A stretch of DNA of 64,000 nt from an uncultured Actinomycetes bacterium (lineage in GTDB: Bacteria > Actinomycetota > Thermoleophilia > Miltoncostaeales > Miltoncostaeaceae): assembly GCA_903896045.1 (NCBI GenBank), contig CAITWD010000010.1, forward strand, positions 1 through 64,000, read 5' to 3'. Both the position numbers and the translations under genes were made by a program. A model generated the notes under the pieces. It did not search any database. It saw only the letters and a program-made list of their open reading frames with translations, and was not told the DNA's origin. This document shows, one piece after another, positions 39,103 to 47,356 of the stretch. Within the stretch, counting starts at the first letter, position 1, and each line of letters begins with the position of its first letter.

Positions 39103-40281
39103 TCACACGGGGACATATTCCGCGACTGCCATATCCTTGAGTACCGGAGATGGCATCCCGTCTGTCGGGAAGATCAAGCAGCTTTCTGCAGCAAAATGTA
39201 GCCCCACGGTGTCCCCGCGGTCAAAACGAGTGTGATGCAGCACCCCGGTCAGTCGTGGATGACCCGGAAGGTCGATCGCATGTTCATAGCCCCGGTCGCG
39301 GAACGCCACGTCAACGACCGTACCAGTGACGTGGTGCTCCTGCACATCATGGCGGCACAATGAAATTGCCGCTGGGCGGATCGCCACAACAACGTCCACG
39401 CAGCTTTCGGTTCCGGCCATCATGCGCCCATGCATGGGACGCGCCATGGGCAAATCGGTGATCTGCACCTCTGCCCGTCCAGGAGCGTCAACCCGGTCGA
39501 GTATCCGGGCCGGAAATTCGCCGGCAAGTCCGGTGAATCTCGCCACAAACGGCGTTGCAGGATCTCCGTAGATGTCCTCTGGGCGCCCCACTTGCAGAAG
39601 GCGACCTCCCTGCAGCACGCCCACGCGATCTGCAAGAGCGAACGCCTCAGCTTGGTCATGGGTGATGTACACCGCAGTGGCACCCGACTCGCGTACTAAC
39701 TCAGAGATTTCAATCCGCAATCGCTCGCGCAGATTTGCATCAAGGTTCGATAGTGGTTCATCAAAGAGGATGAGCCCCGTCCGGCCAGCCAAGGCCCGTG
39801 CGAGCGCGACACGCTGCTGCTCGCCACCAGAGAGCTGGCTCGGATAACGATCGTGGAGATGCTCCAGACCGACTCGGCGAAGGACATCACCGGCACCGCT
39901 GCGACGCGCATTACGTGCCAAACCCCGACGGCGTAAGCCAAACGCGACATTGTCTCGAACCGTCAGATGCGGCCACAACGCGTAGTCCTGAAACACCATG
40001 CCGAGGTCTCGCCGCTCGGGCGGCAGATGCTGCGAGCTCGTGGCGACAATCTGATCGCCGAGAGAGATCGTCCCCGAGCTGACCCGCTCAATGCCCGCCA
40101 GACAGCGCAACAGGGTGGTCTTCCCGGAGCCGGATGGCCCCAGGAGCACCAAAAACTCACCCGTTTCGACACCCAGGCTGAATTCATCGAGACCCCGGTT
40201 TCCACCAGGATAGATTTTCGTCACCGCGTCGATTGTGATTGCACTAGCGATGGGTTGCCTCCCCGAGACGGCGCCACCCAC
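39103..40281 (-). CDS. Fe3+-type ABC transporter ATP-binding protein (FbpC/PotA-like)
   Basis: GPSGSGKTTLLRCLAGIE, LSGGEQQRVALARALA, ILFDEPLSNLDANLRERLR, TOBE-like C-terminus; GTG start candidate at 40281. Confidence 0.9.
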   Translation of the reverse strand: MGGAVSGRQPIASAITIDAVTKIYPGGNRGLDEFSLGVETGEFLVLLGPSGSGKTTLLRCLAGIERVSSGTISLGDQIVATSSQHLPPERRDLGMVFQDYALWPHLTVRDNVAFGLRRRGLARNARRSGAGDVLRRVGLEHLHDRYPSQLSGGEQQRVALARALAGRTGLILFDEPLSNLDANLRERLRIEISELVRESGATAVYITHDQAEAFALADRVGVLQGGRLLQVGRPEDIYGDPATPFVARFTGLAGEFPARILDRVDAPGRAEVQITDLPMARPMHGRMMAGTESCVDVVVAIRPAAISLCRHDVQEHHVTGTVVDVAFRDRGYEHAIDLPGHPRLTGVLHHTRFDRGDTVGLHFAAESCLIFPTDGMPSPVLKDMAVAEYVPV

Positions 40282-41920
40282 GTGGCGCGAGCAGACGGTA
40301 TGCGCCGAGTGCGCCACCGACAACAATGAATGCACACACGACTGCAACAACCGCCTGTGCGAGCCCCAGACCGAAGTGGTAATTGCCGAGGTTGCCCTCA
40401 ATCGCAACCGCCACAGGCGGATTTGACGGCGCATAGAGCAACTGCGAAATCGGGAGTTCGAGAAACACTCCAGTAAAGGTCAAGAGCCACGCCACCAGGA
40501 GCGGCTTTGACATCACCGGGAAGATCCCCCGCAGCCATGCGCGAATCGGTCCTGCGCCATGGGCACGACCGGCATCCATGAGCGAGGGCTGAAGTTGCGA
40601 TACAGATCCGACAAGCACCCGGGCATTGAGGGGCAGACTTGATGCTGCATAGGCGATCACCAGCAAGGTTTGGGTCTGGTAGAGGTTAATCCCCAGCGTC
40701 GACATGATCGGCAGGTTGTAGGTGAAGATGTATCCGGCCGCAAACAGCACGCTGGGAATGGCAACTGCCGCCAAAAGCAGGAAGTCCAACACCCGGACCG
40801 CTTTGGTACGCACCTTTGTCAAAAGACGCGCAGCGATAAAGCCGGCAACTACGGTGATCGACGCAGTGATGGCCGCATAGCGACCAGAACGCACCAGCGG
40901 GTCAAAGAGTTCGCCGTTGTGAAATACCTGCTGGTAATTTACGAAGTTCAGACTCATCGATGACCCGCGTTCGCTGATCAGCGAACCCATGAGGGCCCCA
41001 ATCGCCGGCACTCCGAGGGCGACGAAGTAAAAGAGAGAGATCCCACCAAGAGCACCCACCAATGCCGGCCATGACAGGCGGCGGCGGATTGCCTGGCGAG
41101 TCCGCCCAGAAAGCACGGAATAGCTCTTGCCTCGCAGCGCCCGTGTTTGCAGGCCTAAGGGGAGCGCAACGGAGAGCACGAGGAGCCAACCCATTGCCGC
41201 AGCCCCAGGAAAGCTCGGGGGGAACGCATTGATTTGGTCGTAGAGAGAATATGTCGCAAGAGGAAAATTCGCAGTCGTGCCAAGGGTGGCTGCGACACCG
41301 AAATCACTCACCGATTCAGCAAATCCAATCGCAAGTGCCGACCAAATTGCCGGAGCGATGATCGGAATAATCAGCCGCATTGCCCGGGATCGGGTTGCTC
41401 CATGCACACGGGCCGCATCGTCAAATTCTTGACCCAGCCCCACCAGCGCGGCGGTGATTGCCAGAAAGGCAAATGGCACACACCGTAAACCCAGAACCAA
41501 TACCACGCCGCCGGGGCCAAGAATCAAGTGCGTCAGCCACGGCAGATCGATTCCCGCACGCTGAAGGACCCCACCGTTTTGAAAGAGCTCGACCCAACCG
41601 AGGCTTGGCAGCCACGAGGGCAACAACAGTGCGAGCCACATTGTCGCGGGAATGAATCGACGGCCCGGAAGAGTTGTGCGGCTGACCGACCAGGCGATGG
41701 CTCCGCCGATACACGTACCAAACACACATGCAACAACGCTCACCCAAAGTGAGTTGACAAGCGCCGTGGCGGTATAGCCCGTAAATACCTGCCGCAGGTA
41801 GGTCAGGGTGAACCACTGGCCACCTTGTGAAAACAGCCGCGGGGAGACCGCAAGGATAAGAAAGCTGGCGCACGGCGCCAAAATGGCGACCGCCAACGCC
41901 ACCCAAAAAAGTGGCATCAA
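40244..41920 (-). CDS. Fe3+-type ABC transporter permease (FbpB-like, two fused permease units)
   Basis: ~12 TM with two EAA-like loops (EFDDAARVHGATRSRAMRLIIPIIAPA; SLMDAGRAHGAGPIRAWLRGIFPVMSKPL). N-terminus uncertain; frame stays open upstream to 42061. Confidence 0.88.
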   Translation of the reverse strand: MMPLFWVALAVAILAPCASFLILAVSPRLFSQGGQWFTLTYLRQVFTGYTATALVNSLWVSVVACVFGTCIGGAIAWSVSRTTLPGRRFIPATMWLALLLPSWLPSLGWVELFQNGGVLQRAGIDLPWLTHLILGPGGVVLVLGLRCVPFAFLAITAALVGLGQEFDDAARVHGATRSRAMRLIIPIIAPAIWSALAIGFAESVSDFGVAATLGTTANFPLATYSLYDQINAFPPSFPGAAAMGWLLVLSVALPLGLQTRALRGKSYSVLSGRTRQAIRRRLSWPALVGALGGISLFYFVALGVPAIGALMGSLISERGSSMSLNFVNYQQVFHNGELFDPLVRSGRYAAITASITVVAGFIAARLLTKVRTKAVRVLDFLLLAAVAIPSVLFAAGYIFTYNLPIMSTLGINLYQTQTLLVIAYAASSLPLNARVLVGSVSQLQPSLMDAGRAHGAGPIRAWLRGIFPVMSKPLLVAWLLTFTGVFLELPISQLLYAPSNPPVAVAIEGNLGNYHFGLGLAQAVVAVVCAFIVVGGALGAYRLLAPRGWRRLGEATHR

Positions 41921-41987
41921 TATCCGAGATAACAGCCTGAGCGGCTGGCGAAAAAGAAACCGGACGCGCCCCTGTGGTGGCGCCCCA

Positions 41988-42019
41988 CCTGGACGCGACG
42001 GGATGACGTCGCGTCCAGG
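41988..42019 (-). promoter_or_regulatory. 13-bp perfect intercistronic hairpin between binding-protein and permease genes
   Basis: CCTGGACGCGACG (41988-42000) / CGTCGCGTCCAGG (42007-42019), 6-nt loop. Confidence 0.75.
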
Positions 42020-42061
42020 CTCAAGTACAGGGGTTGTTGCGATAAGGGCTACCGTTCCTAA

Positions 42062-43177
42062 CTAGTTCAGGATGTGCTGGACCCACCAGCGGTTAATGGA
42101 CGCCTGCAACGGACCCCACTTGTAGGGGTTAATTGCCTGCGTGGGCACAGATGCCAGCGATGGCAGGCCCTTCTTTGGGCTCACACCCTTCACGACCGGG
42201 TAGTAGAGACCATCCCCGTACGGGTCACCCTGGGTCGAGTACTGCATGATCCGCTGTCCAAGCTTCGATAATGCGAACTTAATGAACAGTTTCGCCTCAG
42301 CCTGAACTGCAGGAGATGCCTTCTTGTCGATTCCAATCGCACTTGGCAGCAAGGTTGCCGGACCAACGTAGGTCACGCGGTTCGTTGAGGGCGCTGGAGC
42401 TGTTGGATCGCCACCGGCACGAGTGTCACCGATTGCAGCCGAGCTTTGGACCATGGCGATGTCATAGGTGCCGTTGTCAAGCTTGGGCAGCGTGCTGCCG
42501 TTGGTACCGTTGGAGACCAAACCATATTTCTTGAGATTCAGGAAGTACTGCTCACCAAGCCTGATACCCACTGACACGCTCCCGTGCCCAAGGTAGTTCA
42601 TGACGCCAGCAATCAATGGGAAGGTCGGGCCTGACTGTGTCGGGTCGTTCATTCCGACCTTGCCAGGGTGTGCCTTGGCGTAGTTCAAAATGTCGTTCAG
42701 TGTCTTCAGCTTGGCTGCCGAAATCTTGGATGCGTTGTATGCCACACCCGGAACCAAGGTCACACCCGTCGGCGTGAAGCTCCCATTTGCAGGGTAGACG
42801 GACTTGCCAAGGGCATTAAAACCGCTCTTCGGTGGCGCGGTATGGCGGGCGAGAAGGCCTTGAGTGTCGAGCCCAGCAAATGCTGTTGCGCCGTCGACCC
42901 ACAGCAATCCCCACTGGGGGTTATTGCGCTCTGCCTCGACTTGGGTGAGCAGTGGCCCGGTCGAGTTGTCGTTCAACGTGACAGGAATGCTTGGGTACTG
43001 GTGCTCAAACGCAGCCACCATTGCTTTGTCATATCCTTGCGCGGAATAGACGACGAGCGTTGGGTGGGATGCTGCAGCAGCGGTGCCCAGAGCGGTTATG
43101 CCAAGAATTGTTGCCCCAACCCCCGCAGCGCCGATGCCGCCCGCAAGGGCGAGACGGCGCGCACGACGTGACTTCAT
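42062..43177 (-). CDS. Iron(III)-type ABC transporter substrate-binding protein
   Basis: Tat-like start MKSRRARRLALAGGIGAAG; HPTLVVYSAQGYDKAMVAAFEHQYP...; ends HILN-TAG. Confidence 0.87.
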   Translation of the reverse strand: MKSRRARRLALAGGIGAAGVGATILGITALGTAAAASHPTLVVYSAQGYDKAMVAAFEHQYPSIPVTLNDNSTGPLLTQVEAERNNPQWGLLWVDGATAFAGLDTQGLLARHTAPPKSGFNALGKSVYPANGSFTPTGVTLVPGVAYNASKISAAKLKTLNDILNYAKAHPGKVGMNDPTQSGPTFPLIAGVMNYLGHGSVSVGIRLGEQYFLNLKKYGLVSNGTNGSTLPKLDNGTYDIAMVQSSAAIGDTRAGGDPTAPAPSTNRVTYVGPATLLPSAIGIDKKASPAVQAEAKLFIKFALSKLGQRIMQYSTQGDPYGDGLYYPVVKGVSPKKGLPSLASVPTQAINPYKWGPLQASINRWWVQHILN

Positions 43178-43398
43178 TGTGTCTCCGATGTTGAGAATGG
43201 CGATCAATCACAACTCACTCTGGAGTGCGATCGAGGCCACCTTACCTTCGCGAGATCCCTCTGCCGGTTGAGGTTTCCACGCATCGGATCAGAAGAAGTT
43301 ACATTGATGTGAATATGTGAGACACCCGTGTTACATCCCCTCGTGGATTCACCCAAACTGCAGTGAATCACGGGGTAAGGTTTGGTTACGCAGGCTCG

Positions 43399-43971
43399 TT
43401 AGGATTCGCCGTGAAACACCTTTGTCTCAAAGTCTTCGAGCATCTTTTCGCAGCGGTTGATCCACGCGATGGCATCGGCACGATTCGGTGCTCCGAACCA
43501 GTCGCGGGCGGTCACCCGTTCGAACCAGGTCACAATTTTTTCGAACTCCATACGAATTTCTTCTGCTTCTTCATAGGTGAAGTTTCCCCGAAAGATCTCA
43601 AACTCGATCTCCTTGACGAAATTCACCTCGCAGTTTTCGATGATCTCGTGGTAGTGATGTGACGATTGCTCGATAAACAGGCTCACGAGCTTGTCGAGTT
43701 CTGGGGCAGGCGGCGAACCTAAGGGCAGAAGGTGGTATCTGCCATCCGCAGCATCAATGCGCTCAAGGATCGGAGTGAGCTCGCGACGCATTGGGGCGGT
43801 GTCTGGGACCACGCAGACAGAATCCTGGAGATAGATCGCACCCGATTTCTTGAGGGCACGCCACACCGCGACGCGACTGGTGGTCGGCTTTTGGGGCATC
43901 CGATACGCCAGCATCAGAAAGCGCTTGGGCGACTTGTGGGGCAGCGCATTTTCATTTGTTACATGCGTCAT
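43399..43971 (-). CDS. ChrB N-terminal-domain-like protein
   Basis: LMLAYRMPQKPTTSRVAVWRALKKSGAIYLQDSVCVVPDT, characteristic of ChrB N-terminal domains. Confidence 0.8.
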   Translation of the reverse strand: MTHVTNENALPHKSPKRFLMLAYRMPQKPTTSRVAVWRALKKSGAIYLQDSVCVVPDTAPMRRELTPILERIDAADGRYHLLPLGSPPAPELDKLVSLFIEQSSHHYHEIIENCEVNFVKEIEFEIFRGNFTYEEAEEIRMEFEKIVTWFERVTARDWFGAPNRADAIAWINRCEKMLEDFETKVFHGES

Positions 43972-44071
43972 ATTGCAACCACGGTTACTTCCGCATTATA
44001 GTTACAAAGATATTTCTTGTTGAGCATTGACGGTGGGAACCCTTCCGTCGACGACCTCCGAAAGCAGAGGC

Positions 44072-44842
44072 ATGAGTAGCACACTCCTCCTCGTATTATC
44101 CTCATTTCTTGCCAGCGCAGTGGAGATGGTTGAAGCGCTGACCATCGTTCTTGCCGCAGGAATTGCCCGCGGATGGCGCTCTTCGCTGACCGGCGTTGGT
44201 GTCGCCACCGCAACGCTCGCGATTGTCATCATCGTCCTCGGGCCAGCGATCACCTCGCTCCCGATTTCTTTTCTTCGCATTGTCGTCGGGGGGATGCTGC
44301 TGATCTTTGGTTTGCAATGGCTGCGTAAAGCAATCATGCGTGGCAGCGGATTCAAGGCATTGCACGATGAAGATGCGATTTATGCCGAGGAACTCGAAGC
44401 TGCACGAACGGCCGGATCGGTGACCGCCCAGGGCATCGACTGGTATGGCTTTACCCTTTCGTTTAAGGGCGTGTTTCTTGAAGGCCTCGAGGTTGCGTTC
44501 ATCGTGTTGACCTTCGGAAGCGCAAAGGGGGGCATTCCCCTCGCCGCCACCGGTGCTGCGATTGCACTTATCGTTGTGGCGGTTGTTGGGATCGCGGTGC
44601 GCGCGCCGCTTTCACGCGTTCCAGAGAACACCATGAAGTTCTCGGTGGGGCTCATGCTGACGACCTTTGGCATTTTCTGGGCGGGCGAAGGTGTCGGCGT
44701 GTCATGGCCGGGCGCAGATATTGCGCTGATTCCGATCCTTGGTTTTATGATCCTGGTGGCGTTTGGACTCGTCAAGAGTCTGCGTCGCAAGCACAGCGCG
44801 TTACGCGTCCCAGTACCACGTGAAGTGGGGGCTGAGTCGTGA
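44072..44842 (+). CDS. COG4280-like integral membrane protein with two ExxE-containing repeats
   Basis: SAVEMVEALTIVLAAGIARGW and FLEGLEVAFIVLTFGSAKGG; ~7 TM. Confidence 0.7.
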   Translation: MSSTLLLVLSSFLASAVEMVEALTIVLAAGIARGWRSSLTGVGVATATLAIVIIVLGPAITSLPISFLRIVVGGMLLIFGLQWLRKAIMRGSGFKALHDEDAIYAEELEAARTAGSVTAQGIDWYGFTLSFKGVFLEGLEVAFIVLTFGSAKGGIPLAATGAAIALIVVAVVGIAVRAPLSRVPENTMKFSVGLMLTTFGIFWAGEGVGVSWPGADIALIPILGFMILVAFGLVKSLRRKHSALRVPVPREVGAES

Positions 44843-45033
44843 AGTATCTGAAGGCTTTTGTTCTCTTTTGGTGGGATTTCATTGTCGGTGACGATTGGTT
44901 GGCTGCTGCCGGGATCGTGCTGACACTCGCGATCACCGCGTTCTTCGCCCACCACGGTGTCAACGCCTGGGTGTTGATGCCACTGGGTGCAGTCGCGGTG
45001 CTCTATCTCACCCTCAGGCGCGCGACGACCTAG
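44839..45033 (+). CDS. Small two-TM membrane protein
   Basis: ATGA-type overlap with COG4280-like gene; MKYLKAFVLFWWDFIVGDDWLAAAGIVLTLAITAFFAHHG. Confidence 0.65.
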   Translation: MKYLKAFVLFWWDFIVGDDWLAAAGIVLTLAITAFFAHHGVNAWVLMPLGAVAVLYLTLRRATT

Positions 45034-45042
45034 TCGTCGCCG

Positions 45043-45084
45043 CACCACCAACCCGCACGGGCAGATGCGTGCGGGTTGGTGGTG
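45043..45084. terminator. Strong terminator-like hairpin (17-bp perfect stem)
   Basis: CACCACCAACCCGCACG (45043-45059) / CGTGCGGGTTGGTGGTG (45068-45084). Confidence 0.8.
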
Positions 45085-45111
45085 GCGCAGTGCGCCCGTA
45101 ACAACCGATCC

Positions 45112-45270
45112 TTAGTGCGCATCATGCGTCCGAGCCAGAACCCGTGCAGGACGTGTCCCGAGAATACGCACGCCGGTGTATCGCCCGATATCACCCGTCA
45201 CTCTGCGTGACGCACTCTCGCTGATCCCGGCGGTTCCCAGAATCACCACATTGGCGATGAGGGATCTCAT
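45112..45270 (-). CDS. Possible 52-aa small protein between two hairpins
   Basis: ORF MRSLIANVVILGTAGISESASRRVTGDIGRYTGVRILGTRPARVLARTHDAH; no homology recognised. Confidence 0.2.
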   Translation of the reverse strand: MRSLIANVVILGTAGISESASRRVTGDIGRYTGVRILGTRPARVLARTHDAH

Positions 45271-45286
45271 GCGGTCCCGTTGTGTC

Positions 45287-45329
45287 GCCGGATGGCGGTA
45301 TCCGCGAGATGCGGATACCGCCATCCGGC
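45287..45329. terminator. Strong terminator-like hairpin (19-bp perfect stem) downstream of VIT1-like gene
   Basis: GCCGGATGGCGGTATCCGC / GCGGATACCGCCATCCGGC with GAGAT loop, immediately after stop at 45332. Confidence 0.82.
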
Positions 45330-45331
45330 AG

Positions 45332-45832
45332 CTACGCAGATCCGAGTAGTAAACCGACCATCACAATGACGATCCCACCGAATGCGACCTGCAGCAATGA
45401 GAGTCGCAGCGAGACGAATAAGAATCGCTTTCGTATCCAGGAAATAACAATGATCTCGAGTGCGACGACAATAGTCGCCACGATCAGCGCCATGTGCACA
45501 TTTGAGATCAAAAAGGGCAACGTGTGAAAACACCCACCGATCGTGGTCATCAACCCGGTCACAATTCCGCGAATTGCTCCCGATCCGCGTCCAGTGTGTT
45601 CACCGGTATCCGAGAGCCCTTCTGAGAGCCCCATGCTGATGCCTGCACCGATCGCAGTCGCCAGACCGACGAACAATGCCGTGTGAGATCCCGACAACAC
45701 TGCGGCCGCATAAATCGGCGCAAGGGTCGACAGTGTTCCATCAATAAGCCCAACGAGTCCGGGCTGGATGTACTGCAGCAATATCTGCTGTTCATCAAGT
45801 TCTTTGAAGTGACTACGAAGTGATGTGCTCAT
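45332..45832 (-). CDS. VIT1/CCC1-family membrane protein
   Basis: QPGLVGLIDGTLSTLAPIYAAAVLSG, ISMGLSEGLSDTGEHTGRGS, C-terminal TM segments. Confidence 0.8.
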   Translation of the reverse strand: MSTSLRSHFKELDEQQILLQYIQPGLVGLIDGTLSTLAPIYAAAVLSGSHTALFVGLATAIGAGISMGLSEGLSDTGEHTGRGSGAIRGIVTGLMTTIGGCFHTLPFLISNVHMALIVATIVVALEIIVISWIRKRFLFVSLRLSLLQVAFGGIVIVMVGLLLGSA

Positions 45833-46138
45833 TGGGCGACCGTACCAAAGCGTGTTTTTGCCGCGACCGAAAAGGCACCGCCACGACGTAACCTGCGTGT
45901 AACATCCTGACATATCTCCTGGAAATACGCATATTTGTTTCGAACAACCGATGCCGAGATATTCGGTCCACCGAACATTTCAGTGCCGGTGTGACGTGGT
46001 CTCAGGGGTTCTGGCATTGGATGTGCATCCAGGACGCGGGCCGTCTGGCGTCGCCACCGTCGTTCCGCGCGCGCAGGAACCTGGCAGGATTGTCGTCGTC
46101 CGTTCGAACAGGCAGCGTCAATTCTGCGCATCCTCATC

Positions 46139-47356
46139 GTGAGCCATCTCTACCCAAGCGCCGTTGATCCGGTCGCAGGAACCTTCGTGCACCAGCAGGT
46201 GCGTGCGCTGCGCGGACGCGGACACGATGTGCGCGTCATCTCGCAACTCGGCTGGGCGCCCCCAGGGCGTGCACGGTGGGCGAACCACCGCAGTGTGCCG
46301 CGCTCGACGCAGGTGGACGGAGTGCCGGTACTGCACCCGCGCATGATGATGTTACCCGGGGCCCGCCTCGGACACAGGATCTGCCACACCACCCTTCGAA
46401 GCATCGCCGGGCCGGTTCGCCGCGTTGCGCGAGAGTGGCCATTTGATCTGGTGCATGCGCACATGCTCATCCCCGATGGCTGGGCAGCGGTTTCCGCTGG
46501 CCATGCGGTAGGCGTTCCGGTGATCGCGACCGCGCATGGATCTGCAGATGTGCTGCTCACCCCGTATCGCAGCGCGGGATGGCGACGCACAGTCGTGGAG
46601 GCGATTACCGAGATCGATCAGATCATTGCGGTCTCACAGGCAATTGCCGATGGCGTCACCACCTTGGCGCAACCGCGACACCCCATCCAGGTCATCCCCA
46701 ATGGCGCCGACCCCGCCGTATTTGCCGGGCGTGAACGCGATATCGATCGCGCCGCACTCGGCCTTCCAACCGATCGTCCGATTGCATTATTCGTCGGTCA
46801 TCTCACCGAACTCAAAGGGGTCGCACATCTCCTTGAGGCGTTTGATGCGTATGCGACCCAGGCGCAGAACTCGCCGCTTCTTGCCATCGTTGGGCATGGT
46901 CCGCTTGAGGGTGCACTGCGTGCGCGTGCGACCGAGCTCGGATTGCAGGAATCGATACGCATTCTCGGCGCACTCCCCCACAAGGATGTGGCAGCATGGA
47001 TGAGTGCCTGTGATGTCCTGGTTCTCCCATCGCGCAGCGAAGGCCTGCCCACAGTGATTTGCGAAGCCATGGTCGCTGGTCGCGCCGTGATCGCAACTGC
47101 GGTCGGTGGGACCCCGGAACTCGTCGATAATGGCGTGACCGGAATGCTGATTGCCCCAAATGACACGCCGGCAATTACTCGCGCCCTCGGTGAGGTGCTC
47201 GATCCACCGGGACGCGCCCGCGCAATGGGCGCTGCTGCGCGCGCGCGCGCCACGACCTCGCTCACATGGGATGCGGTTGCCGCGCAGATCGAATCGGTCT
47301 ACGACCAGGTGCTTGCGCGTCACCGAGGTCACTCAGTACCCGGGCGTGCGGCATAG
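46139..47356 (+). CDS. Family 4 glycosyltransferase; true start may be CTG at 46124
   Basis: SHLYPSAVDPVAGTFVHQQVRALRGRGHDV...PNGADPAVF...VLPSRSEGLPTVICEAMVAGRAVIATAVGGTPELV. Confidence 0.9.
   Translation: MSHLYPSAVDPVAGTFVHQQVRALRGRGHDVRVISQLGWAPPGRARWANHRSVPRSTQVDGVPVLHPRMMMLPGARLGHRICHTTLRSIAGPVRRVAREWPFDLVHAHMLIPDGWAAVSAGHAVGVPVIATAHGSADVLLTPYRSAGWRRTVVEAITEIDQIIAVSQAIADGVTTLAQPRHPIQVIPNGADPAVFAGRERDIDRAALGLPTDRPIALFVGHLTELKGVAHLLEAFDAYATQAQNSPLLAIVGHGPLEGALRARATELGLQESIRILGALPHKDVAAWMSACDVLVLPSRSEGLPTVICEAMVAGRAVIATAVGGTPELVDNGVTGMLIAPNDTPAITRALGEVLDPPGRARAMGAAARARATTSLTWDAVAAQIESVYDQVLARHRGHSVPGRAA

Noticed and set aside
38236-39106. Long ORFs across the tRNA-Ser region (271 aa +, 216 aa -)
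   Set aside because: They run through both tRNA genes and have low-complexity Arg/Ser-rich translations.
43329-43964. Shared TGTTACAT motif at 43329 and 43957 as a regulator site
   Set aside because: The second copy lies inside the ChrB-like coding start (MTHVTN), and two 8-mers are weak evidence.
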